Assembly: GCA_033558025.1 (NCBI GenBank)
Contig: JAUCEF010000011.1
Location: 1,922,001 to 1,986,000 of the forward strand
Length of the DNA: 64,000 bases
Direction of reading: 5' to 3'
Origin: Phytophthora sp. 'mugwort'
Lineage: Eukaryota > Oomycota > Peronosporomycetes > Peronosporales > Peronosporaceae
Both the position numbers and the translations under genes were made by a program. Under the pieces are notes generated by a model. That model was given only the letters and a program-made list of their open reading frames with translations. It was not told where the DNA came from and searched no databases. How positions within the stretch are numbered: the first letter of the stretch is position 1; the number at the start of each line of letters is the position of its first letter. This document shows positions 46,768 to 57,253 of this stretch, piece by piece.

Positions 46768-48238
46768 ATGAGTGGCAACGTCTTGCGTGCCAAGGTGGTG
46801 TCCGAGACGCTTGAGTCCCCCACGCGCCTGGTGACGGATGTGGCGACGCAGTGGCTGGCGTCCATGGATGAAATGCGCGACGATGACACGGCGGCCGACA
46901 AAACGCATTCGCAGAAGAGTACAAGCCCAACCGACAGCTTCCTCGCATCCAGCGCGGATTCCAGTCCCGTATGCAAGAAACGCGGACTGAACGAGGAGCA
47001 GCCAGACGACGGAAAATTGGGACTGCAGAAGAAAAGGCCCAAGCGGAAGTACCGCAAGTCCACGATCAACGTGCGCAAGGTGAGGAAGTTGTTTTATGGG
47101 TGAGAGAATGCGGGAGGGTGACCGAGGTTTTAAGTGGGGCATATTTGCAGGAGGAGAAAGCACACTTGCTGGAGGAGCTGGCAGAGCTGCATACGAAGAT
47201 GGAGGAGATCAAGGCGCGAGCGTTCGCCACGTGTGTGGGTGTAGAAGCAAGGACTCCGAGTGAGATGCAGAGTGCTAATAGAGTGCTGAGACGGGCAATT
47301 CAGACGCAACAACTGGAGTGCACGAAGATTCATGCGCTCATGTCGGAGTACTCTTTATTTGTGAGTTGGATTACGTTGATTATTGGGTGGTTATTTTCTG
47401 ACTGCTTGGGCTTTTCTGGGGTTTTTTCCTTTTAATCTGGTGCTGGCAGAACATTCGAGTTGGTAGTCCTATTCATCGACCAATTCACTTGCAGAAAGAC
47501 ACGCATGCACGACGAGCTACATTATTGGCGTTAAAGAGTAAGGTGCTGGAGGACGGAGCCAAGTTTCTGCATGACCGACGGCCACATGTAGACCCGTTGA
47601 AGCCCATGCGAGAGGATCACGGCTACGAGGCCTCAAACGGCGACTTTTTCGCTACATACATCTCCACGATGCAATTTGAGAACACAGTGAAGCAGGTATA
47701 CGACATTTTGCTCGGATATTTCAGCAGCATCGAGATTAGTGTGTCGGAGAAACTGGGTAACATCACAATCCGCGAGGACGACGATAACATGGCTCCGGGC
47801 ATCACACAGAACCGACTGGTGTCTACTACTATCGGCGGTCTGCGGATGGAGTCAAATACGGTATATTTTTCCCGATACGAGCCAGGCGACGAGGACGCTG
47901 GCCACCAGAATGGCTACGGTATCTTCGTGGCGGACTACGTCGATGACGATGACCTTAACCCTTATCATCCACACGAACGCATTCGACGCGACTTCACCGC
48001 TGTGCTGGAGCTAACATCGTATCCGATCCGGCATGGTGTGCGTACCAGGTCCAAGAACACGAGCGAAGGTCGAGTCGTCGTGCTCACTCGGTGGGTGCAC
48101 AGCAAGGTATATCACCCCGAGTACGAGATCCCACAGGCCGGCTGGCACGAGATGCGCGACAACACAGAGCGATGGATCCAAACGCTGCATCACACCATGA
48201 TGGAGCGGTTATCCCCCGTAGTCTGCTGTCAGAGGTAA
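46768..48238 (+). CDS. Array copy 1: basic/coiled-coil START-like family protein
   Basis: Exons are 46768-47079, 47151-47360 and 47450-48238, both introns GT-AG and phase 0, giving 436 residues. Exon 1 is an acidic, serine-rich variable N-terminus ending in the basic motif RPKRKYRKSTINVRK. Exon 2 is a coiled coil (EEKAHLLEELAELHTKMEEI) ending MSEYSLF. Exon 3 is the roughly 260-residue domain: VGSPIHRPIHL, HGYEASNGDFF, KQVYDILLGYFSSIEISVSE, NITIREDDD, QNRLVSTT, MESNTVYFSRY, YGIFVADYVDDDDLNPYHPH, VVVLTRWVHSKVYHPEYEIP. The pattern resembles a START/Bet v1-like lipid-binding fold, but this is inference. Oomycete proteins of this general type are, to my memory, sometimes labelled M96 mating-specific family; I cannot confirm that here. 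Confidence 0.85.
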
Positions 48239-48422
48239 AGGCCACGAGCAATACACAAAAAAGGCAACATTATAGTCTCGCCAGTTGTATTTCGGTGGGT
48301 GACCGCTCTGATTGGTCGGAAATTTTCTAGCCAGTCATCAACCACACTTCGGGTACCATGAAACCGGTACACCGTGCCCGTCATCCCTCGCCCCGTCTTT
48401 GCGAGCCATTTGACATGTGAAA

Positions 48423-48436
48423 TTATTGTATCAGCC
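48423..48436 (+). promoter_or_regulatory. Possible initiator region of array copy 2
   Basis: The text GCCATTTGACATGTG, just upstream (about 48405-48420) of this AT-rich leader, partly fits the oomycete initiator YCATTYYNCAWTTT and lies about 35-45 bases before the copy 2 ATG at 48452. The match is imperfect. Confidence 0.25.
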
Positions 48437-48451
48437 CAAAGACGACATACG

Positions 48452-50133
48452 ATGATTGACTACCCCACACGCGACGCCATCGGGCAGGAGCGAGGGCCGA
48501 TCCGTCTCACTAGTGACCGTCATTCAGCATTCGCAGGCGGCAGGTCCGCGCAGAGCTTCCTGCAGGTGCAGACGCCGTCCCAGCCGCTGAGCGCGATGCC
48601 CAACTCGTCGCTGCTGCGCGTGTCGACAGCTTACAGTGCGAGTGCCTCGTCATCTCCGCTGTCCTCGTCGTCGTCGACAGCTGCGGATATTGCGGACCCG
48701 GCGCAGCCCTGGATGGTGTTGATGGAGAGGAAGGGGGAGACAAGCGATGCGACTCGGAGACAGGAGAGCGAAAAGTGGACGACCACGAGAACGCCGCGAG
48801 CGACGAGTCTGGAGCAGTTTAACCGACTCAGTCGAGGCGAAGAGGTGGACTACACGACGACGAAAAGGAGGATCGAACAGGAAACGAGGCTGCAGGCCAC
48901 GAGCGAAGAGGAGAGCAAGAGCTGCAGTGCGACAACTGCCAAGAAACCTAAGCGAAAGCGGAAGTATCGGAAAGCGACGCACACGATTCGAAAGGTGAAG
49001 AGGAGGATTATGTGTGTGGTAGTGTGGTTTGCTGTCGTGTGTATGCTGATAACGGCTTTGTTACGTGTGCAGGAGGAGAAAGAGAGGTTGTTGCAGGAGA
49101 TGGAGGCTCTGAAAGCTCAGATCGCAGACTTGCGTAGTCATACGAGAGTGCCATTTGACGAAAATGAAAAGATTATTGAGAGGAAATATGAGATTGGGAG
49201 AGTCTTACGCGAAGCCGTTCAGCAGCAGCAACAAATGTTCAGCCAGCTCTCCTCCATCATGTCGGAGTACACCTTATGCGTAAGTTTTGTCAGGCCGGGG
49301 CATGAGCATGAGTTGCTAACACTGCGTCATGTGCGCTAATTCTTCTGCAGAGTATCCAATCTGGAAGTCCCCTGCAAGATTTTATCCACTTGAAGATAGA
49401 TGAACTGTCACGACACAATACATTGACGGCGATCAAGATGAACAAGCTGGAAAAGGCGCAGAGGTTCATGGAGATGCGTCGGCCCAAACTCGATCCTTGT
49501 AAAACATTGGGTGAGGAGTGCCGTTACGAGGCAGATAATGGCGACTTCTGCTCGACTCGCTTTACTGTTACGCAGTTCAAGGACGCACAGAGCGTGAAAC
49601 AAGTGTTCGATCTGCTGTTATTTTATTTCTGCAATATCGAGATCAGTATCTCCGAGAAGATCGGCCACATAACAATCCGTGAAGACGACGGAGGCGACGA
49701 CAAGGGAATCGTGCAAAACCGGCTGGTGTCTACCACTCACAAAGATGTGAAAATGGAGTCGAATACAGTCATGTTCTCACAGTACTACGACCGCAGCAAT
49801 GAGGGCGTAGAAGACAGCAGCTACGGGATCATCATTGCCGATTTCGTAGACCAAGACGACAGACATCCGTACATTCCTAGCCAACGTATACGTCGCGATG
49901 TGAACGCTGTGCTCGAAATCCGAGAGTTTATGCCCCAGTGCCCAATAAGCGAGGCAGAAAGTGCTCCGTCTCACAACTCGGTGGTCGTCCTGAGCCGATG
50001 GGTGCAGAACCGAATGCATTACCCTAAGTTCCCCGTTTGTACGGACGGATGGTACGAACTCCGCGACAATATGGATCTGTGGGGGCGTGCCTTGCACCGT
50101 ACGATAGCAGAGAATCTGCGTGGCTGTCCATAG
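48452..50133 (+). CDS. Array copy 2: START-like family protein with long N-terminus
   Basis: Exons are 48452-48994, 49073-49279 and 49351-50133, giving 510 residues. The N-terminal 165 residues are serine/threonine-rich and low in complexity. The basic motif KRKRKYRKATHTIRK ends exon 1. Exon 2 is the coiled coil EEKERLLQEMEALKAQIADL ending MSEYTLC. Exon 3 begins SIQSGSPLQDFIHLK and carries the conserved C-terminal domain (YEADNGDFCSTRFT, KQVFDLLLFYFCNIEISISE, HITIREDDG, VLSRWVQNRMHYPKFPV). Intron 1 (78 nt) keeps the reading frame open and, if retained, would add a strongly hydrophobic segment between the basic motif and the coiled coil. An internal ATG could be the true start. Confidence 0.85.
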
Positions 50134-50370
50134 CCACATGACTTCAAATAAATTGTCAGGTCTCTCAGTTTTATTATCTATAATACCATTGTTGCATCAT
50201 AACTTCGATATTATTGTCGCCTTTGGCATCAGCCTGCAAGTCCTTGCAGTCGGATCTCTGACAGTGTCAAGTGCAAGTGCTGCATGGACGGCACCGGATA
50301 ATGTCCCATGTGGACAGTCGAAACAAAAAACGGTTATTCTCGACTTTAAACGCGTTTCCGGTTCCGGTCG

Positions 50371-51872
50371 ATGAGGCAGAGCGACGGCGCCTTCCCCCTA
50401 CACAGAACGGCGTCGTCCACGACGTCCTCCCCGACATCGTCCCCGGTAAGCGACAACACGGCGCTAACGCGCTCGTGGGCTTCCATTATAGTACCGAAGG
50501 ACGATGGACACGTGGAGCAACAAGACGAAGACGTCGATGAAGAAGATTTAAGTCGATTAGCAACTAAGAGGCGAGCACAAGAGGCGCGAGAAGCAGAAGA
50601 ATGGGCTCCAACCCAAGGCGACACGGGCACTGGCACGGAATCCGAGGAGGCAGTGCAGCCGAAACGCAAATATCCGAAGAGAAAGCACCGCAAGGGAACG
50701 CACACCATCCGAAAGGTGGCAAGTCCCCACTAAGAACCGATAGGGCCTTTTGGTACTGGAGCTAATAGTGGAATTTTTTGACTTTTTGTGGTTGGTAGGA
50801 GGAGAAGGAACAGCTTTTAAAGGAGATGAAGATCTTACAAAAGGAGATGGCGGCACTCAAGAAACGAGCGGTAGATCCGACTTACCCAGTAGATCAGTGG
50901 GTGCGTAAATCGCGTCGCCAGATGCTGCAAGAAGGCGTTCAAAGGCATATGAAAACGTTCTGCAAGGCCTTGTCAATCATGTCGGACTACACGCTGTGCG
51001 TACGTATCAGTGCAGGTGTTGCCGATCTTTCTCGGTCAATTCTGAATAATAAAACGTACCTGACGACTCTGTGGATTACTTATTTCCCGCAGAACATTCA
51101 AGCTGGAACGCCTTTGCAAGAGAAAATTATCTTGATGAAAGACTCGGAGTCTCGTCTTGACACTCTGCAGGCGATGAAAGCGAGAAAAATCCAAAATGGC
51201 GAGGAGTTTTTGAAAATTCGGCGGTCAGAGCTAGACCCTTTCAAGGCACTCACTGAGGACCAGCGCTATGAAACAGATAGTGGAGGCTTTTGCTCGGCTC
51301 GGTTCTCGATCACGCAGTTTGAAGGCGTTCAGAGCGTGAAGCAGGTGTTTGACCTAGTGCTTTTCTACTTCAGTAACATGGAGATCAGCGTCTCGGAGAA
51401 GCTCGAAACTCTTGTAACTGTTCGCGAGAACGATGAGGACAGCATCACCAAGGGCATCACACAGAACTTTTTGATGTCAACGACGACAAAGACGGGTATG
51501 AAGATCGAGTCGAACACGATCATGTTCTCGGAGTTCGGTGAGCGTGACGACATGTTGTGCTCGGACCGCGGCTACGGGATTGTCGTCTCGGAGTTCATAG
51601 ACTTGGACGAGCGGTATCCGTACCGCCCCCAAGACCGTGTCCGCAAGGACGTTAATGGTGTGATTGAAGTACGCGGATATAACCGCTTAAAGGACGACAA
51701 CTCCGGCGAGGACGAGCTCATTGTCGTGATGACTAGGTGGGTGCAGAACACTCTGCACCGCCCGGAGTTCCCCATGACCATTGAAGGGTGGCGAGAGGTC
51801 CGACACTCCATGGATAGCTGGGGGCTTCTTCTGCACCGTACACTGCTCGAGAGTCTGCATTCGCAATCATGA
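50371..51872 (+). CDS. Array copy 3: START-like family protein
   Basis: Exons are 50371-50715, 50799-50999 and 51093-51872, giving 441 residues. The exon 1 product is threonine/serine-rich then acidic (EQQDEDVDEEDLSRL) and ends KRKHRKGTHTIRK. Exon 2 encodes EEKEQLLKEMKILQKEMAAL and ends MSDYTLC. Exon 3 begins NIQAGTPLQEKIIL and continues with YETDSGGFCSARFSITQF, KQVFDLVLFYFSNMEISVSE, QNFLMSTTTKTG and VVMTRWVQNTLHRPEFPM. Intron 2 (93 nt) is also free of stops in frame, so unspliced RNA would still encode a continuous protein with 31 extra residues. Confidence 0.85.
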
Positions 51873-52043
51873 AGCTGGTGTTTCGGTGCATGCAGAAGTA
51901 ATGCACAACTGCAACTTTAAAGTTACCTTTTTTGCTAGTCGGACTTAGGCTAGTCGCATCGTACTTAGCTGGAGAGAACGGGGCGCGCAATCACCTCGTC
52001 AAGGATTGCGTACGCGCACGAGCTTGGGACCGAAGCTGCAAAG

Positions 52044-53493
52044 ATGGATCGGTATTGGGGCGTCCTTGGCGGGCCGGACGAACGACGGGAGGCGGAGAAA
52101 ATCACGAGCACGGCAAAGAGTGCAGCGGCGGTGCGCGGAGCGATGAGGAAGAGAGGCACAGCCGCAAGCCTCGCTGGGCATGATGAAGTGTTACATTTAG
52201 AACTGTGCGGACCACGAGGCATTCGGGATGGGGAAGACGTTGCAGCTAGTAGCGTCAAGTCGGACTCGTCGCAGGAGGCTTCGGCCAAGCTCCATCGTCC
52301 ACGGAAGCACAGGAAATCGACGCACGTCGTTCGGAAGGTAATGGGTGGGCTCCAAGACTGGTGGATCGGTAGTACTGATGAGGTTTTACGTTGCTTTTGG
52401 CGAAGGAGGAAAAGGAGCGGCTTTTAAGGAAAATGGCGGTACTTAACGCCCAGTTAGCGAGCTTAAAGCAACAAGCCTTGGCATCGATGAGCCACGTGGA
52501 CCAAGAGACGGCAAGTCGTATTCAGGTCGGATGTGAGTTGCGCGACGACGTCCACCTAAATCAGCAGAAGTTTGGCGAAATCGCGTCCATTATGGCGGAA
52601 TTTTCGCTATGCGTATGTTACTGTGTCAGATGCAAGCTTCGGTGGAGGAATTGGTAGGCTGAACATTGTATGTATTTGTTTGCGATGGGTACTTGCAGAA
52701 CGCCCAAGCGGGTTCTCCGTTGCATGACAAGATCACGCTGAAAAGAGATCATGATTCCCGACGAAATGTACTGAGGGGCCTCAATGCGAGCAAAATGTCG
52801 AAGGCTGAGCACTTCTTGCAACTGCGTCGGCCTAACACTAACTTACGAAACATCTGCGATGAAGGCCGCCGCTTCGAAATGGACAATGGTGATTTTTTCT
52901 CCGAACGCTTGACTGTTACCCAGCTCAAAGACGCCCACAGCGTCAAGCAGATCTACGACCTACTGCTGTTTTACTACTGCAATCTCGAGATCAGTATTTC
53001 AGAGAAAATTGGTCACATTACAGTCCGCTTAGATGACGACAACGGCGACAAAAGCATCACGCAGATCCGTCTCGTGTCCACGACGATCAAAGATCTTAAG
53101 GTGGAGTCGAACACGATCTCGTTTGCCCATTTCCACCAAGATTGTGACGACACAAAGTGTATTCATGGAGACGGCGACTACGGGATGATTGTGATGGACT
53201 ACGTCGACGACGACGAAAAGTATCCGTATCAACCGGGTGAACGCATTCGAAAGGATGTGGTCGCCGTGATGGAAGTGCGCGAATGTCCGCTGTCCTTCAA
53301 GGGCGATGACAAAATCACGGTCATGCTCACGAAGTGGGTGCAGAACAAGCTGCATTACCCGAAATTTCCCCTTGCTACCAAGGACTGGTACGATCTGCGA
53401 GAGCGGATGGATATCTACGGCAAGACCATGCAACGGAGCATGGCGGAAGACCTGCACATTGAAGCACTCGGTCAAAGGATGCCAGGCAACTGA
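52044..53493 (+). CDS. Array copy 4: START-like family protein
   Basis: Exons are 52044-52337, 52406-52612 and 52699-53493, giving 431 residues. The N-terminus is short; the basic motif is RPRKHRKSTHVVRK. The coiled coil is EEKERLLRKMAVLNAQLASL, ending MAEFSLC. Exon 3 begins NAQAGSPLHDKITLK and shows MDNGDFFSERLTVTQL, KQIYDLLLFYYCNLEISISE, HITVRLDDD and VMLTKWVQNKLHYPKFPL. The 3' splice site of intron 1 (TTTTGGCGAAG) lacks the usual pyrimidine before AG, so that junction is less certain than the others, though position and phase match the siblings exactly. Confidence 0.83.
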
Positions 53494-53628
53494 CGTGGAA
53501 GCTACGAGTAATCAATCAAAGAGGCAATTGCTGACAGAAACCGGTTGATGCATATTCCTTTTATAATATATATAATTCTGCTAACCTATATCGCAATTTG
53601 ATGGCATTGTACAAATTCTCAGATTCTA
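53494..53628. other. Left part of split intergenic gap
   Basis: Together with 55154-55242 this makes an intergenic gap of about 220 bp, equal to the other gaps in the array, which shows the Tc1 element was inserted into an ordinary spacer. The TA at 53627-53628 is the left target duplication. Confidence 0.7.
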
Positions 53629-55153
53629 CAGTGCGCGCCAAAAAATTAGGAACAAACTTTGCGGCGCGATATCTCGGCTTCCACTGAGCCGTTTGGCTTG
53701 CTGTTTAGATATGAGGTCGCTATTAGCAATAAAAAACGTTGGTTTAGGCTAACAACCTGAGTTTTGTAGTTGGTGATAGGGCTTCTATACAAAAGACCAC
53801 AATCGACACTGCGTCAGAATAATAAAAACATGGCAGACATACAAAATCCAATATTATTGGAATGATGGTCAAAATGGTTTGATGTGAGCTGACGCGTGTC
53901 AGTCGAGAATAATGGGGCTCGGCCCCAGCGTGAAAGAGCATGAGCGCGGCCGAATGGAAGGGCTGCGCGAGGCGGGACTGACGATACGCGAGGTCGCTGA
54001 CCGTGTGGGCCGCTCGCCCACGTGCGTGTGGAACAACGTGACCAAGAATGAAGGAGAACGAGAGGTAGAGAAGCGAGGGCGTCCGCTGAGCCTGACTGAT
54101 CGCGAGCTGCGCGCTGTGGTTCGAGCCGCGGCGACGGGCACATCCTCGGCGGCTACGCTCAAGGTTGACTACAACTGCTCGTGCTCGGTGCGCACAATCC
54201 AGCGCCTGCTCTCCAGCGTCGACTGGCTTGTGTACGCGAAGATGGAGAAGACACTGGACCTCACCCCGGCGCACAAGGAGGCACGGCGAACCTGGGCAAA
54301 GGAGATGGTGACCAAGCCCAAGATCTGGGAGCGCGTCGTGTTCTCGGATGAGAAAAAGTTCAATCTCGACGGCCCCGATGGCTACAAGCACTACTGGCGC
54401 GATCTGCGCAAGGCACCGCGCACGTACGTCAATCGCCAGAATGGCGGCGGGTCAGTGATGGTCTGGGGGGCGTTCTCTTCGGCGGGTAGGTCCTCGCTGG
54501 CGATCCTGGTCGGCAAGCAGAAGTCAGAGGACTATGCCTACACCCTATCTGAGTACTTGCTGCCTTTTGCTCACCTCCATCACGGAGTCGATTTTGTGTT
54601 TCAGCAGGACAACGCTCCCATACATTCGTCGGCCATGACGCGCGAGTTCCTTGGCGAAATGGAGGTCGAGGTCATGGAGTGGCCCGCTCGCTCCCCTGAC
54701 CTCAACCCAATCGAGAATGTATGGAACGCGTTGTCCTCTGCTGTCTACGCGAATGGCAAGCAGTATCGCTCAACATCGGACCTGACCCGCGCTGTTCTCG
54801 ACGCCTGGGAGCGCCTCAGTCCATCGCTCTGTGACGCGCTCCTCACCTCGATGCCGAACCGGTGCATCGAAGTGATTGAGCGTCGCGGCGGTAAAACGCA
54901 TTACTAGGTCCGACCATCATTCCAATAATATTGGATTTTGTATGTCTGCCATGTTTTTATTATTCTGACGCAGTGTCGATTGTGGTCTTTTGTATAGAAG
55001 CCCTATCACCAACTACAAAACTCAGGTTGTTAGCCTAAACCAACGTTTTTTATTGCTAATAGCGACCTCATATCTAAACAGCAAGCCAAACGGCTCAGTG
55101 GAAGCCGAGATATCGCGCCGCAAAGTTTGTTCCTAATTTTTTGGCGCGCACTG
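53629..55153 (+). mobile_element. Intact Tc1-type transposon with 242-bp terminal inverted repeats
   Basis: A 1525-bp element is flanked by TA dinucleotides (53627-53628 and 55154-55155). Its ends, CAGTGCGCGCCAAAAAATTA… at 53629 and the reverse complement finishing at 55153, form inverted repeats of 242 bp (53629-53870 and 54912-55153). I found no mismatch between them on reading. It encloses one complete transposase gene. The size, TA target and single gene are classic for Tc1/mariner. Uniform repeats and an unbroken gene imply a recent insertion and possible activity. Confidence 0.95.
53912..54907 (+). CDS. Tc1-like DD34E transposase, intact
   Basis: A 331-residue transposase is free of stops from the ATG at 53912 to TAG. 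The N-terminal paired-type helix-turn-helix DNA-binding region includes [17 protein letters not shown] and a second segment ([17 protein letters not shown], then [10 protein letters not shown]). The catalytic domain shows the first D in [13 protein letters not shown], the second D in [11 protein letters not shown], and E in [15 protein letters not shown]. There are 34 residues between the second D and E, so it is a DD34E enzyme of the Tc1 group. [11 protein letters not shown] is the usual core. It binds the element's terminal repeats and carries out cut-and-paste transposition into TA. The gene fills the space between the two inverted repeats. Confidence 0.95.
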   Translation: MGLGPSVKEHERGRMEGLREAGLTIREVADRVGRSPTCVWNNVTKNEGEREVEKRGRPLSLTDRELRAVVRAAATGTSSAATLKVDYNCSCSVRTIQRLLSSVDWLVYAKMEKTLDLTPAHKEARRTWAKEMVTKPKIWERVVFSDEKKFNLDGPDGYKHYWRDLRKAPRTYVNRQNGGGSVMVWGAFSSAGRSSLAILVGKQKSEDYAYTLSEYLLPFAHLHHGVDFVFQQDNAPIHSSAMTREFLGEMEVEVMEWPARSPDLNPIENVWNALSSAVYANGKQYRSTSDLTRAVLDAWERLSPSLCDALLTSMPNRCIEVIERRGGKTHY

Positions 55154-55229
55154 TATATGCTGTGATTTAACGTATCTGGACGTGTCAGACCGTAATCACT
55201 CATATCTCCGTGTTCACTCCGAAGACGCT

Positions 55230-55242
55230 CCATTCGCCATAC
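55230..55242 (+). promoter_or_regulatory. Initiator-like element of array copy 5
   Basis: TCCATTCGCCATAC, ending right at the ATG at 55243, resembles the oomycete initiator. It lies downstream of the Tc1 insertion and is therefore still attached to the gene, although upstream elements would be displaced by 1.5 kb. The very short distance to the ATG raises the possibility that a later start codon is used. Confidence 0.3.
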
Positions 55243-57044
55243 ATGGAGCCTTCGTTCATCAACTCGCCGCGCGACTCGCGCACCGACGCGGACCAGTCGA
55301 CGGCGTCAGCGCCTCCTCTGGTCTCTGCTGATACTAAGTCATTGCGTCATTCTGTAGACTGGCACTCCTCGTCCACGCTTGTCGCGACGGGAGGCGGGGT
55401 CCTGCCACTATTGCATGCCGCCAATGCATGTACCGGTACCTCTCCAGTTGCTGCGACATTGAATTCGAATTGCCATCCCCAAATAACGCGCCCCCACCTT
55501 AGTTGCTACCCCTCCCCGCCACTGGAAGACATGCCGCGTGTCAAGCGCCGAAAGGACAAGAAGAAAGTGAGGCGGAGCAGGAATGCGGCGCCGATGAAAC
55601 AATGGAGCAGCTTTCCTGAAGCAGTGGAGTCGACTGTGTTGCTACGTCGGAGCAACAGGAGAGCGACAGTGGCGCAGCCTCGAGATGACGATCAGAGTAG
55701 CTGCAGTGATCACCATGACGACAGAAGCGCTCAGTCAACGACAGAAGAGGAGGCGAAACCCGGAGTAAAACACAAAAAAAAGCGTGGATACCGCAAGGCC
55801 ACGCATACCATCCGAAAGGTACGAACAGCTACAGAAAACTCGAGTTGGTTACATGCCGCAGGTTTTGTTGCTGTGGATAACTGGTCGATTCGGTTGACTA
55901 GCTTGAGTCTATATATGATGCTCACGTCTATGACTCTCTGATGGATCAATTGCAGGAGGAGATCGACTATCTTCGTGGTGAGTTAGCGGGGCTACAGGCT
56001 GAGATGGCCAAGTTGCAGTGGCGCGCGTTCGCATCCAATCGTGACCAGAATGAGGAGGATAGACAACTTTACACGAATGTGCTGCACAATGCTGTAAGGA
56101 AACACCAAGAGGCTTTTATAAAGATCCAGTCGGCGATGACCAGCTACGCTGCTTGTGTACGTGTATACTGCGTGGATTGCTTTCTTGTCTGACAAGTACC
56201 AACCGCGAGCTTCTGACGTTCATTTGGGGTATATTATCCACAGAATTTCCAAGCTGGGAGCCCAATCCAGAGAACGATTATTTTGGGCAGAGATGAACTA
56301 TCGAGGCGAAACTCCTTGCGCGCGATGAAGTCACTAAAGCTTCAGGATGCCCGTGACTTTTTTGATAGGCGACTCTCACACCTGAACCCGCTTAAGTCGA
56401 TGTCAGAGGACTACCGTTTCGAGAATGACGAGGGCGACTATTGGGCTGTCCGCTTTGCAACGTCCCAATTTAAGCTTGCAAAAAGTGTCAAACAAGTGTT
56501 TGACCTGGTAGTGTACTACCTGTGCAACATCGAGATCAGTGTATCGGAGAAAATTGGCCACCTCACAGTTCGCGAAGACGACGACAGCGGCGAAGAAGGC
56601 ATTACTCAGAACCGTCTCACATCATTGACCGACAAAGGTCTTCACATGGAATCCAACACCGTTGTCTTTTCTGAGTATCTCGGGCCAGGACCAGACGATC
56701 AAGACGACTACGGACTTATCGTCGCAGAGTTCGTGGATGAAGACGAGCGACATCCCTACAGACCCACAGAGCGTATTCGTAAGGATGTCAACACCGTGAT
56801 GGACGTGCGATCATACACACGACAACGTCCTCAAAAGATTGGAGTTCAAAGCTCCGAGGTAGAGAAGGTAGTGGTGCTCACTCGATGGTCGCACTCTCGT
56901 CTACGCCACCCAAACTTCCCAGTCTGCAAGGACGGATGGTACGAACTACGCGAGAACATGGACCGGTGGAGCCAGAACATGCACGAGACCATCATGGAGA
57001 GCTTGGACCCAGCCACCCACTCTTCACCTACTTGGCGAATCTAG
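55243..57044 (+). CDS. Array copy 5: START-like family protein with longest N-terminus
   Basis: Exons are 55243-55818, 55956-56156 and 56244-57044, giving 525 residues. Exon 1 encodes a polar N-terminus of nearly 180 residues with a central basic patch (RVKRRKDKKKVRRSR) and ends KKKRGYRKATHTIRK. Intron 1 is 137 nt, the longest in the array. Exon 2 is a coiled coil (EEIDYLRGELAGLQAEMAKL) ending TSYAAC. Exon 3 begins NFQAGSPIQRTIILG and includes FENDEGDYWAVRFATSQF, KQVFDLVVYYLCNIEISVSE, HLTVREDDD, YGLIVAEFVDEDERHPYR and VVLTRWSHSRLRHPNFPV. The gene starts 89 bp after the Tc1 element. An internal ATG near 55532 (MPRVKRRKD) is a plausible alternative start. Confidence 0.85.
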
Positions 57045-57253
57045 ATATTCCTAAGAAACCACAAAACCTAATTTTCTGCCATGTGTGAAGTACATTAAAA
57101 CTCCTGGGTAGTCATAAGCTGACTTTTTGGCCACATCTGGAACCGTTTCGTGTACTCGTCTAGAAAATTCCTAATTAAAAAAAAAAATAATAATGAAAGT
57201 AATATATCCCTGGCCGTAGAGCTGCCTTAATTAACCCATTCCAATAAAACCCG

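Noticed and set aside
46718..47163. Minus-strand frames over array copy 1
   Set aside because: They mirror the exon 1 and exon 2 coding sequence on the plus strand, which has the family motifs and splice sites.
50120..50370. Frame with a hydrophobic stretch just upstream of array copy 3, considered as a separate small gene or extra exon
   Set aside because: It lies in a normal-length intergenic spacer, has no counterpart in other copies, and overlaps the expected promoter.
53814..54391. Long minus-strand frames over the Tc1 element
   Set aside because: They are antisense to the intact DD34E transposase.
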